Source of the DNA: Brevundimonas sp. | GTDB lineage: Bacteria > Pseudomonadota > Alphaproteobacteria > Caulobacterales > Caulobacteraceae | Assembly: GCA_024711185.1 (NCBI GenBank) | Contig: JANJTI010000278.1 | Coordinates: 1 to 6,025 of the forward strand | DNA: 6,025 nucleotides | Direction: 5' to 3' | Shown here: one piece after another, positions 1-5,869 of the stretch | Position numbering within the stretch: position 1 is the first letter of the stretch | How the letters are laid out: each line of letters opens with the position of its first letter | Notes under the pieces: model-generated | The model's database searches: none | Seen by the model: only the letters and a program-made list of their open reading frames with translations | Told to the model about the DNA's origin: nothing | Program-made: the position numbers and the translations under genes

Positions 1-96
1 GCGGTAGCGCTCGTCTGCACCAACCCAGGCCACGAGGGCGGGACTGGAGTCGATCAGACGCCGGAACTCCTCGTCACGGTCGCCATCGCTGGCCAT
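1..96 (-). CDS. PAS-domain protein, N-terminal fragment (probable sensor or signalling protein)
   Basis: The reverse strand from the ATG at 96 to the window edge is open for 32 codons. It begins MASDGDRDEEFRRL and continues IDSSPALVAWVGADERYR. The pattern of an acidic and basic lead-in helix, then S-x-P-A-L-V-A-W-V, then D-E-R-Y-R is the typical opening of a PAS sensory domain, as found in PAS-containing histidine kinases, diguanylate cyclases and chemoreceptors. The effector domain lies outside the window, so the class of protein cannot be told. The start is uncertain. In-frame GTG codons at 121-123 and 112-114 could add up to nine residues, and none of the candidates has a well-spaced Shine-Dalgarno sequence. 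An in-frame TGA at 139-141 limits the extension. The gene follows the deaminase on the same strand after 116 bases. It could be read through from it or have its own promoter. Recognition of the PAS start is fairly firm; the boundary is not. Confidence 0.62.
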   Translation of the reverse strand, partial: MASDGDRDEEFRRLIDSSPALVAWVGADERYR

Positions 97-212
97 CTCG
101 GTTTGCAGGACCACCCCCTCCACGCTGGGTCGGGTGGCTCAACGCGCAGTCGGGCCGGACGTTGCCGCCCCCAAGATCGACCTCGTCGCCCCGAACCGCG
201 GGCGCCCGCTCG

Positions 213-1226
213 TCAGCGCCCATCCCCGGCATAGGCGTCCACCTCTGCGATCCGCGCCGCCTTCTCCGCCGGCGCCAGGAACGAACCCTCGAAGCTGTTC
301 CGCGCCATCTGCGTGACCTGGTCCCGGGTCAGTCCCACCGCCTCGGCCAGCCGCCGGTAGTTGTCGTTCACATAGCCGCCGAAATAGGCCGGGTCGTCGG
401 AGTTGAGGGTGACGTGCAGCCCGCGGCGCAGCATCTCCGGGACCGGGTGGTCCTTGAGGTCCTTGACCACGCAGAGTTTCAGGTTCGACAGCGGGCAGAC
501 GGTCAGCGTCATCTGCGAGGCCGCCAGCCGTTCGATGAGGGCCTCGTCCTCCATCGAGCGGTTGCCGTGGTCCATGCGGTCGATGTGCAGCAGATCCAGC
601 GCCTCGCGCACATACTCCGGCGGACCTTCCTCGCCGGCGTGGGCCACCCGCTTCAGCCCCATCTGCCCGGCGCGCTCGAACACCCGCTGGAATTTCGACG
701 GCGGATGGCCGACCTCGGACGAATCCAGCCCGACACCCTCGATCCGGTCCAGCCACGGCTCCGCCCGGTGCAGGGTGTCGAACGCCGCGTGCTCGTCCAG
801 ATGGCGCAGGAAACAGAGGATCAGCTTCGAACTGACGCCCAGCTCCCGCTCGGCCCGCTTCATCCCGGCCAGCAGCCCCTCTGCCACGACCCCGAACGGC
901 ACGCCGCGGTCGGTGTGGGTCTGGGGGTCGAAGAATATCTCCGCATGCCGGACGTTGTCGGCGGCGGCGCGGAGGAAGTAGGCGAAGGCCAGATCGTGGA
1001 AGTCCTCCTCGGTCAGCAGGACGTTGGCCCCGGCGTAGTAGATGTTGAGGAAATCCTGCAGGTTGGAGAAGTCGTAGGCCGCCCGCACCGCCTCGACGCT
1101 GTCGAACGGGATCGTCACCCGGTTGCGCCGGGCGAACTCGAACATCTGCCCGGGCTCGAGCGACCCCTCGATGTGCAGGTGCAGCTCGGCCTTGGGCAGG
1201 CCGGCGATATAGGCGTCGAGCGACAT
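213..1226 (-). CDS. Adenine/adenosine deaminase (COG1816 family; adenine deaminase-like)
   Basis: This 337-residue zinc-dependent amidohydrolase deaminates adenine or adenosine to hypoxanthine or inosine in cytoplasmic purine salvage. Metal and catalytic residues are all visible: the N-terminal H-L-H (His16, His18), HAGEE (His196 metal ligand, Glu199 proton donor), DHG (His220) and SDDP (Asp277, Asp278). The motif GLDSSEVGHPP (166-176) sits where classical adenosine deaminases carry G-x-D-L-A-G-D-E. Together with its short length, this matches the bacterial and fungal adenine deaminase subgroup (Aah1-like), so adenine is the likelier substrate. Many databases would still call it 'add'. The ATG at 1226 is supported by a strong Shine-Dalgarno sequence, GGAGGGAG, five bases upstream. 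It starts 31 bases after the argS stop on the same strand, so it is probably co-transcribed with argS. The family call is firm; substrate preference is inferred from one motif. Confidence 0.93.
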   Translation of the reverse strand: MSLDAYIAGLPKAELHLHIEGSLEPGQMFEFARRNRVTIPFDSVEAVRAAYDFSNLQDFLNIYYAGANVLLTEEDFHDLAFAYFLRAAADNVRHAEIFFDPQTHTDRGVPFGVVAEGLLAGMKRAERELGVSSKLILCFLRHLDEHAAFDTLHRAEPWLDRIEGVGLDSSEVGHPPSKFQRVFERAGQMGLKRVAHAGEEGPPEYVREALDLLHIDRMDHGNRSMEDEALIERLAASQMTLTVCPLSNLKLCVVKDLKDHPVPEMLRRGLHVTLNSDDPAYFGGYVNDNYRRLAEAVGLTRDQVTQMARNSFEGSFLAPAEKAARIAEVDAYAGDGR

Positions 1227-1231
1227 GGCGG

Positions 1232-1239
1232 CTCCCTCC
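1232..1239 (-). promoter_or_regulatory. Strong ribosome binding site of the deaminase gene
   Basis: On the minus strand this reads GGAGGGAG, a near-perfect Shine-Dalgarno sequence with a five-base spacer to the ATG at 1226. It fixes the deaminase start. Part of it is also the 3' arm of a short inverted repeat (see the hairpin at 1232-1251). Confidence 0.8.
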
Positions 1240-1251
1240 GGAGAGAGGGAG
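1232..1251 (-). promoter_or_regulatory. Short inverted repeat covering the deaminase ribosome binding site
   Basis: In the leftward transcript, CTCCCT (1251-1246) can pair with AGGGAG (1237-1232) across an eight-base loop. The 3' arm is part of the Shine-Dalgarno sequence. This perfect six-pair stem lies in the short argS-deaminase gap and could limit ribosome access to the deaminase start. There is no following U tract, so it does not look like a terminator. The pairing is seen directly; any regulatory role is inference. Confidence 0.4.
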
Positions 1252-1257
1252 TTTAGC

Positions 1258-3060
1258 CTACATCCGCTCCGGCGTGTCGATGCCCAGCAGGTCCAGGGCG
1301 ATCACAAGCTGGTCCAGCGTCGCCTTCGCCAGCGCGAGGCGCGAGCCGCGGGCGCCTTCGTCCGGAGCAGCCAGCACCGGGCAGGCGGCGTAGAATTTCG
1401 AGAAGCTCTGCGCCAGCCGGTAGGCGTGTTCCGCGACGACGTGCGGCATGCGCTTGTCGTAGGCCTCGGCCGCCGCCTGGGAGAAGGCGTCCAGCGTCAG
1501 GGCCAGATCCCGCTCGGCCGGCTCGCCGATGGCGATCGGCCTGGCCTGCGCGCCCTGGTCCGCCGCCTTGCGCAGCAGGGATTTGATCCGCACCGCCTGG
1601 TACAGCAGATACGGCCCGGTCTTGCCCTCGAAGCTCATGAAGCGGTCGAGGTCGAAGACGTAGCTGGTGGTGCGGCTGTTCGACAGGTCGGCGAACTTCA
1701 GCGCCGCCACCGCCACCTTGTGGGCGATGTCCTCGAACTCGGCGTCCGGCAGGTCCTCGCCCAGCTTCGCCTCGCGCAGGCGCTCGCGGGCCTTGTCCCT
1801 CGCCATGGTGATCAGGTCGTGCAGCTTGAGCACGCCGCCGGCGCGGGTCTTGAAGGGCTTGCCGTCCGGGCCGTTCATGGTGCCGAAGCCGAGGTGCTCC
1901 AGCGAGCCCTCGGCGGCGTATCCCGCCAGGTAGCTGGCCCGGAACACCTGCTCGAAATGCTCGGCCTGCCGCTCGTCGACGACGTACAGGATCAGGTCGG
2001 GGTCGAGGCTCTTGCGCCGGTCGAGGATGGTGGCCAGGTCGGTCGTCCCGTACATGGCCGACCCCTCCGACGAGATGACCAGCAGCGGCGGGGGGCTGGG
2101 CGCCTCGATCACCGTGCCGTCGGCCAGCTTCTTCTTCCGCGTCTCGCCGGGGCGGGCCACGTGCACCACCCGCGCCCCGTCGTCCTCGACCAGCAGGCCG
2201 CGGGTCTCCAGATGCGCGATCATCTCGGGCATCAGCGGGTCGGCGTCGCTCTCGCCGTTCCACAGGTCGAAGGTGACGCCCAGGGCCCCGAACTCGCGCT
2301 CCAGGGCGGTGCGGCTGACCGCCACGAAATGCCGCCACAGCGCTCGGTAGCCGGGGCGGCCGGCCTGCAGTTCGGCGGTCGCCTTGCGGGCGCGGTCGCG
2401 GAAGCCCGGATCCTCCTTGGCCTTCGCCGCGGCGGCCGGATACAGGCGCTCGAGGTCCTCCAGCGTCACGGGGCTGTCGCCGGGGAAGGGGCCGTCGCCC
2501 TCGGCCATGAAGGCGTCGGCGCGACCCTCGTCGCCGACGGCGACGATCAGCAGCCCCATCTGGAAGCCCCAGTCGCCGAAGTGGGCGTCGCCCCAGACCG
2601 TGTCGCCGCGGAAGCGGAACAGCCGCTTCAGACTCTCGCCGATGATCGAGGAGCGCAGGTGGCCGACGTGCATCGGCTTGGCCACATTCGGCCCGGCGTA
2701 GTCGATGACCACCTTGCGCGGGGCGTCGACCGTGGCGGCGCCCGCCCGGTCGGCGTCGCCCGCCACCTCCGCCGCTCGGGCGGCGAGCGCCGCGTCGGCG
2801 ACCTTCAGATTGATGAAGCCCGGCCCCGCGACCTCGACCGAGGCGAGCCGCACGTCGCCCTCGAGGCGGGCGGCCACCCTGGCCGCCAGTTCGCGCGGGT
2901 TCTGCTTCAGGGCCTTGGCCGCCGCCAGGGCGCCGTTCGACTGGAAGTCGGCCAGGTCGGGGCGGTCGGACGCGGTGACGCGGGCCAGCTTCGGGTCCAC
3001 GCCTTCGGCGGCGAAGGCGGCGGCCACCGCTTCGCCCAGTTCCGTTCTGAGATCGGTCAT
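1258..3060 (-). CDS. argS: Arginyl-tRNA synthetase (class I)
   Basis: This 600-residue cytoplasmic enzyme attaches arginine to tRNA-Arg using ATP. The domains run in the expected order. An N-terminal additional domain occupies about 1-105 and includes DFQSN (38-42) and GFINLKV (81-87). The class I catalytic domain follows, with [17 protein letters not shown] (121-137), in which HVGH at 131-134 is the HIGH signature. The KMSKS-equivalent loop is the degenerate form usual in bacterial ArgS ([11 protein letters not shown], 399-409). The C-terminal DALR anticodon-binding domain ends in conserved YDKRMPHVV and [12 protein letters not shown] segments. Length and ends are normal. The ATG at 3060 overlaps the TGA of the upstream secreted-protein gene by one base (TGATG), and only a weak AGG lies seven bases upstream, so translation is probably coupled to that gene. 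The open frame extends further upstream but does not resemble ArgS there and overlaps the secreted protein. The deaminase gene follows after 31 bases. Confidence 0.98.
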   Translation of the reverse strand: MTDLRTELGEAVAAAFAAEGVDPKLARVTASDRPDLADFQSNGALAAAKALKQNPRELAARVAARLEGDVRLASVEVAGPGFINLKVADAALAARAAEVAGDADRAGAATVDAPRKVVIDYAGPNVAKPMHVGHLRSSIIGESLKRLFRFRGDTVWGDAHFGDWGFQMGLLIVAVGDEGRADAFMAEGDGPFPGDSPVTLEDLERLYPAAAAKAKEDPGFRDRARKATAELQAGRPGYRALWRHFVAVSRTALEREFGALGVTFDLWNGESDADPLMPEMIAHLETRGLLVEDDGARVVHVARPGETRKKKLADGTVIEAPSPPPLLVISSEGSAMYGTTDLATILDRRKSLDPDLILYVVDERQAEHFEQVFRASYLAGYAAEGSLEHLGFGTMNGPDGKPFKTRAGGVLKLHDLITMARDKARERLREAKLGEDLPDAEFEDIAHKVAVAALKFADLSNSRTTSYVFDLDRFMSFEGKTGPYLLYQAVRIKSLLRKAADQGAQARPIAIGEPAERDLALTLDAFSQAAAEAYDKRMPHVVAEHAYRLAQSFSKFYAACPVLAAPDEGARGSRLALAKATLDQLVIALDLLGIDTPERM

Positions 3061-3731
3061 CAGTCGGCCTGTACGCCCGCGTTGACGCGGAACCGGCTGC
3101 CGGAGCGGTTGAACTCGGCCATCTCCGGCGTGACCTCGAAGCCGACGAGGATCTCGAAGTTGTCGCCGCTGATGGTCTCGTTGGCGCGCGGGATGACGAT
3201 GACCTGGTCCTGGGTGACGCTGGCGGTCCGCTCCCCCGGGGCGAAGGTCACGGGCAGGTCGAAATAGACCTTCTCCAGCACCGCCCGGTTCCGTTCGGTG
3301 ACGGCGATCCAGTAGCGGTAGGTGCGCCCCTCGCCCTCCGCCAGCGGTCCGCGTCCGAGATGGAACAGCACCCGGGTCTGGACCGTGATCGGATCGTCGC
3401 CCTGGTACATGCAGTCGGAGGTCAGGCCCTCCATCTCGCCGGTGTAGCCGACGTTGGCGGCCGTCACCCGGTCGCCGCCCAGTTCCACGTAGCGCGCGGC
3501 GTCGTAGAGAATCTTCACATAGGGGCAGGGGCCCGCGGCCACCCTGCGGCGCAGCGGCGCGATGCGAGGCTGGCGCGCCCGGCGCTCCTGCTCCTGGTTG
3601 CCTGCCGTCTGCCCCTGGCCCGGCTGACGCTGCTGCCCCACCTGGGCCTCCGCGGCTGACGGAATCGCGCCGGTCGACAGGGTGGCGGCGACCAGGGCCG
3701 AGGCGAGGGAAACCTTCAGGACGCGACGCAT
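3060..3731 (-). CDS. Exported protein of unknown function, first gene of the argS operon
   Basis: This 223-residue protein has a signal peptide: basic MRRVLK, a hydrophobic stretch of about 7-23, and a likely signal peptidase I site after SAAEA (residue 29), so the mature protein should be periplasmic. A disordered Gln/Arg/Gly-rich linker follows (30-66). The folded region, about 68-220, begins [13 protein letters not shown] and contains [18 protein letters not shown], a Val/Ile-rich segment, [11 protein letters not shown] and a closing [16 protein letters not shown]. Cys69 and Cys107 are the only cysteines and could form a disulfide. Similar proteins, often labelled Tat/signal-sequence-domain proteins, are known to me from Caulobacterales, but I know no assigned function. 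The alternating polar and hydrophobic pattern suggests a beta-rich fold. The ATG at 3731 is chosen because it starts the signal peptide and has GGAAGAG six bases upstream. Its stop overlaps the argS start. The much longer upstream extension of this frame is antisense to ispH and is not credible. Confidence 0.88.
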   Translation of the reverse strand: MRRVLKVSLASALVAATLSTGAIPSAAEAQVGQQRQPGQGQTAGNQEQERRARQPRIAPLRRRVAAGPCPYVKILYDAARYVELGGDRVTAANVGYTGEMEGLTSDCMYQGDDPITVQTRVLFHLGRGPLAEGEGRTYRYWIAVTERNRAVLEKVYFDLPVTFAPGERTASVTQDQVIVIPRANETISGDNFEILVGFEVTPEMAEFNRSGSRFRVNAGVQAD

Positions 3732-3737
3732 CGAATG

Positions 3738-3744
3738 CTCTTCC
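3738..3744 (-). promoter_or_regulatory. Ribosome binding site of the exported-protein gene
   Basis: The minus strand reads GGAAGAG, six bases before the ATG at 3731. It decides the start of the exported protein against the far longer open frame that continues upstream. Confidence 0.65.
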
Positions 3745-3787
3745 AGGCAAGAGGAGGCGGCGACAGCCCGACGCCGCCGGCACGCTC

Positions 3788-3802
3788 GCCGCTGATAGCG
3801 GC
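3788..3802. repeat. Perfect inverted repeat, 6-base arms with 3-base centre
   Basis: GCCGCT-GAT-AGCGGC is a perfect dyad in the divergent intergenic region. It covers the candidate -10 box of the leftward promoter. It could be an operator or a small hairpin. It has no T tract on either side, so it is not a terminator. Confidence 0.5.
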
Positions 3803-3820
3803 TAAACGGAGGCGCGGCAA
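3792..3820 (-). promoter_or_regulatory. Candidate sigma-70-type promoter for the exported protein-argS operon
   Basis: The minus strand carries TTGCCG (3820-3815, 4 of 6 matches to TTGACA), a 17-base spacer, then TATCAG (3797-3792, 4 of 6 matches to TATAAT). This predicts a transcript start near 3785 and a leader of roughly 55 bases. It is the best-spaced pair I could find by eye in this intergenic region. The -10 box lies inside the inverted repeat 3788-3802 and the -35 box inside the inverted repeat 3812-3828. Box matches this loose are common by chance. Confidence 0.35.
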
Positions 3821-3828
3821 ACCCGCGC
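3812..3828. repeat. Perfect GC-rich inverted repeat, 6-base arms with 5-base loop
   Basis: GCGCGG-CAAAC-CCGCGC forms a second dyad ten bases from the first. It covers the candidate -35 box of the leftward promoter. If ispH is transcribed from upstream of this point it would form a leader hairpin. All-G/C arms of this length arise fairly often by chance in such G+C-rich DNA. Confidence 0.4.
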
Positions 3829-3878
3829 GCGGCCACGGGACGGTGGCGAGCCGGCGTGGGAGCGACTAGGTTCCGGCC

Positions 3879-4850
3879 ATGACCGTGCACACGCCGATCC
3901 TTCCGGCCAACAGGCCGCCGCTGACCGTGCGCCTCGCGACGCCGCGGGGCTTCTGCGCCGGCGTCCACCGCGCCATCCAGATCGTCGAACGGGCGCTCGA
4001 GAAGTACGGCGCGCCGGTCTACGTCCGCCACGAGATCGTGCACAACCGGCACGTGGTCGAGCGGCTCAAGGCCATGGGCGCGATCTTCGTGAAGGAGCTC
4101 GACGAGTGCCCCGACGACCGGCCGGTGGTGTTCTCCGCCCACGGCGTGCCCAAGTCCGTCCCGGCGACCGCAAGGGCGCGCGAGCTGCTCTATATCGACG
4201 CGACCTGCCCGCTGGTGTCCAAGGTCCACGTCGAGGCCGAGCGCCATCACGCGGCCGGCCGCCACGTCATCCTCATCGGCCACGCCGGGCACCCGGAGGT
4301 GGTCGGCACCATGGGCCAGCTCCCGCCCGGCGCGATCAGCCTGGTGGAGACCGTCGAGGACGCCCGGACCTTCCGGCGGCCGGGTGACGCGCCGCTGGCC
4401 TACGCCACCCAGACGACCCTGTCGGTCGACGACACCGCGGACATTCTCGCCACCCTCAAACGGCGGTTCCCCGAACTGCCGGACCCGCACAAGGAAGACA
4501 TCTGCTACGCCACCACCAACCGCCAGGAGGCGGTCAAGGCGCTGGGCCGGGGCTGCGATCTGGTGCTGGTGGTCGGGTCGAAGAACTCCTCCAACTCGGC
4601 GCGGCTGGTGGAGGTGGCGATGCGCGCCGGAGCCGCCGACGCCCGGCTGGTCGACGACGCCAGCCACGTCGACTGGCGCTGGTTCGACGGGGTGTCGACG
4701 CTGGGAATCACCGCCGGCGCCTCGGCTCCGGAACAACTGATCGAGGCGCTGATCGATGCGGTGCGGGCGCGCTTCGACGTCCAGCTGGTCGAGGACGACG
4801 GGGCCCGCGAGACTGTCACCTTCAAGCTGCCGCGGCTGCTGACGGCCTGA
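3879..4850 (+). CDS. ispH: 4-hydroxy-3-methylbut-2-enyl diphosphate reductase
   Basis: IspH (LytB) is the last enzyme of the MEP pathway. It reduces HMBPP to IPP and DMAPP in the cytoplasm using an iron-sulfur cluster. The 323-residue protein is full length, slightly longer than E. coli IspH because of about 14 extra N-terminal residues. Cluster ligands are present at Cys26 (PRGFCAGV), Cys110 (DATCPLV) and Cys209 ([10 protein letters not shown]). Substrate-binding residues are also present: His55 (EIVHNR), His88 (SAHGV), His138 and Glu140 (GHAGHPEV), plus the [17 protein letters not shown] and GASAPE motifs. One residue is unusual: the common GVDRAI after the first cysteine reads GVHRAI here (His30). 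The start is the ATG at 3879. No Shine-Dalgarno sequence is well spaced (GGGAG lies 16 bases away), so the message may be leaderless. It is divergent from the exported protein-argS operon and is followed 69 bases later by the lipoprotein gene. Confidence 0.97.
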   Translation: MTVHTPILPANRPPLTVRLATPRGFCAGVHRAIQIVERALEKYGAPVYVRHEIVHNRHVVERLKAMGAIFVKELDECPDDRPVVFSAHGVPKSVPATARARELLYIDATCPLVSKVHVEAERHHAAGRHVILIGHAGHPEVVGTMGQLPPGAISLVETVEDARTFRRPGDAPLAYATQTTLSVDDTADILATLKRRFPELPDPHKEDICYATTNRQEAVKALGRGCDLVLVVGSKNSSNSARLVEVAMRAGAADARLVDDASHVDWRWFDGVSTLGITAGASAPEQLIEALIDAVRARFDVQLVEDDGARETVTFKLPRLLTA

Positions 4851-4874
4851 CCGGGGTTGCCCAAGCGGAGCCTT

Positions 4875-4897
4875 TGGCGTTCGCTGGCGTTAACCTT
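4875..4897 (+). promoter_or_regulatory. Direct repeat and CtrA-like half-site upstream of the lipoprotein gene
   Basis: Two copies of TGGCGTT (4875-4881 and 4885-4891) lie ten bases apart, one helical turn. The second runs into TTAACCTT (4890-4897), which differs by one base from TTAACCAT, a half-site sequence associated with the Caulobacter cell-cycle regulator CtrA. This patch is less G+C-rich than its surroundings and could hold a promoter or regulator site for the lipoprotein gene. The repeats are seen; the CtrA link is speculative and depends on the organism being a CtrA-using alphaproteobacterium. Confidence 0.25.
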
Positions 4898-4908
4898 TCC
4901 ATCGGATC

Positions 4909-4913
4909 GGGAG
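4909..4913 (+). promoter_or_regulatory. Ribosome binding site of the MliC-DUF4232 lipoprotein
   Basis: GGGAG lies six bases before the ATG at 4920. With the signal peptide that begins there, it supports 4920 over an in-frame ATG at 4857, which would place 21 extra residues before the lipoprotein signal. Confidence 0.65.
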
Positions 4914-4919
4914 CCGCCC

Positions 4920-5828
4920 ATGCGTTCACTGAGCCTCGCCTGCGTCCTCGTCTCCAGCGCCGCCGCCCTGCTGGCCGGCTGCACCGAGGAGGCCGCCGCG
5001 CCGCCGGAGCCGGTCGCGCCTTCCCCCGCTCCGGCCGCCGCCGCCGCCCCGCCCGTCAGCTACGCCTGCGAGAGCGGCCAGTCAGTCACCGTCGCCTATC
5101 CGGACACGGCGACCGCGCGACTGTCCTATCGGGGCCAGGAGTATGTGCTCAGGACGGCGCTGTCCGCCTCCGGAGCGCGTTTCGTCGGCTCGGGGGTGGA
5201 ATGGTGGATCGCCAGCCGCGGCGACACCGAGAACGCCACCCTCAGCCGTCTCGGACCCAACGAGGAGGTCGGCACGGCGGTGCTGGAGCGCTGCAGCCGG
5301 CCAGCCTCCGGCCCCGTGCCTGTCGGGCCTGCCCCGGAACAGGGCGGACCCGTTCCCGCCTCCGCCCCGCCCTGCCGTGCCCCGCAGCTGCGCCTTTCGA
5401 ACGAGGGCGGCGACGCCGGGGCCGGCAACCGGGTTGCGAACATCGGCGTCCAGAACATTGGAACGCAGCCATGCAGCCTCACCGGCTATCCGACCGTGAC
5501 CCTGCAGGACGCGCAGGGCCGCAACCTCGCCGCCATCCGCAGCGAGCAGGCCACGGGCAGCTACTTCACGCCGGGTCAGCCGCCCGCCCCGGTCGTGCTC
5601 GCGCCGCAGGCCAGGGCCGCCTTCGAACTGGCGTGGAGCGCCATTCCCAACGAGGGGCAGGGCGAGCGCACCTGTCCGAACGCGGCCCGGATCCGGGTGA
5701 CGGCGCCCGGCGACACCTCGCCAGCCTCGCTGGACATGAATCTCGCCCCCTGCGGCGGGCGGGTGAAGGTCAGCCCGGTCCGGCCGCTGACCGGCGCGCC
5801 GCAGCCTGCCCCCGAACCGACCGTCTAG
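4920..5828 (+). CDS. Lipoprotein with MliC-like lysozyme-inhibitor domain fused to DUF4232
   Basis: This 302-residue protein starts with a lipoprotein signal, with the lipobox LLAGC placing the lipidated cysteine at 21. Glu follows at 23-24, not Asp at position +2, so outer-membrane sorting is expected. A Pro/Ala-rich tether spans 22-45. Residues about 48-126 match the MliC fold: VSYACESGQSVTV, YRGQEYVL, SASGARF (82-88), VEWWIASRG and a closing LERC, with Cys50 and Cys125 placed to form the family disulfide. MliC proteins bind C-type lysozyme and protect peptidoglycan. After a second Pro/Gly-rich linker (127-151), residues 152-288 match DUF4232: CRAPQLRLS, VQNIGTQPCSLTGYP, an APQARAAFELAW strand and a final APCGG. 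Cys152, 185, 252 and 278 could form two disulfides. The C-terminal tail is Pro-rich. Typical MliC inhibitors are single-domain. The inhibitor loop differs slightly here (Phe88 for the usual Tyr, Arg100 near the usual Lys), so inhibition is not certain. It is probably transcribed with ispH or from its own promoter. Confidence 0.88.
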   Translation: MRSLSLACVLVSSAAALLAGCTEEAAAPPEPVAPSPAPAAAAAPPVSYACESGQSVTVAYPDTATARLSYRGQEYVLRTALSASGARFVGSGVEWWIASRGDTENATLSRLGPNEEVGTAVLERCSRPASGPVPVGPAPEQGGPVPASAPPCRAPQLRLSNEGGDAGAGNRVANIGVQNIGTQPCSLTGYPTVTLQDAQGRNLAAIRSEQATGSYFTPGQPPAPVVLAPQARAAFELAWSAIPNEGQGERTCPNAARIRVTAPGDTSPASLDMNLAPCGGRVKVSPVRPLTGAPQPAPEPTV

Positions 5829-5860
5829 GGGGCTTCAACCCGAGGCGGATTCGGCGTAGC

Positions 5861-5864
5861 GGAG
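5861..5864 (+). promoter_or_regulatory. Ribosome binding site of kbl
   Basis: GGAG lies five bases before the ATG at 5870 and supports that start. The 41-base gap after the lipoprotein stop shows no evident terminator, so read-through into kbl is possible. Confidence 0.6.
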
Positions 5865-5869
5865 CGCGC

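Noticed and set aside
198..209. Palindrome GCGGGCGCCCGC downstream of the deaminase stop, considered as a terminator
   Set aside because: It has no spacer for a stable loop beyond a four-pair stem and no T tract after it on the minus strand. Such a palindrome is expected by chance in very G+C-rich DNA.
162..1256. A 364-codon plus-strand open frame over the deaminase
   Set aside because: It is the antisense shadow of a gene with all catalytic motifs in place, and its own translation shows no family resemblance.
1225..3267. A 680-codon open frame on the plus strand, antisense to argS
   Set aside because: It is rich in Gly, Arg, His, Val and Gln, has no recognisable domain, and lies over a complete, clearly conserved argS. 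Long antisense frames are normal when codons end in G or C.
3061..3783. Minus-strand extension of the argS frame to 3783
   Set aside because: The extra translation is not ArgS-like and overlaps the exported-protein gene in another frame. The TGATG junction and the normal ArgS N-terminus set the start at 3060.
3732..4736. Minus-strand open frame continuing upstream of the exported protein across ispH
   Set aside because: The translation is low-complexity (His, Val, Gly, Arg) and antisense to a complete ispH. The signal peptide and SD place the true start at 3731.
4851..4874. GGG-TTG-CCC after the ispH stop, considered as a terminator
   Set aside because: A three-pair stem with a three-base loop is too weak and no run of T follows. 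Transcription may continue into the lipoprotein gene.
4505..4984. Minus-strand open frame of 159 codons across the ispH end and lipoprotein start
   Set aside because: It overlaps the conserved C-terminal motifs of ispH antisense and has no SD or domain. It is a shadow frame.
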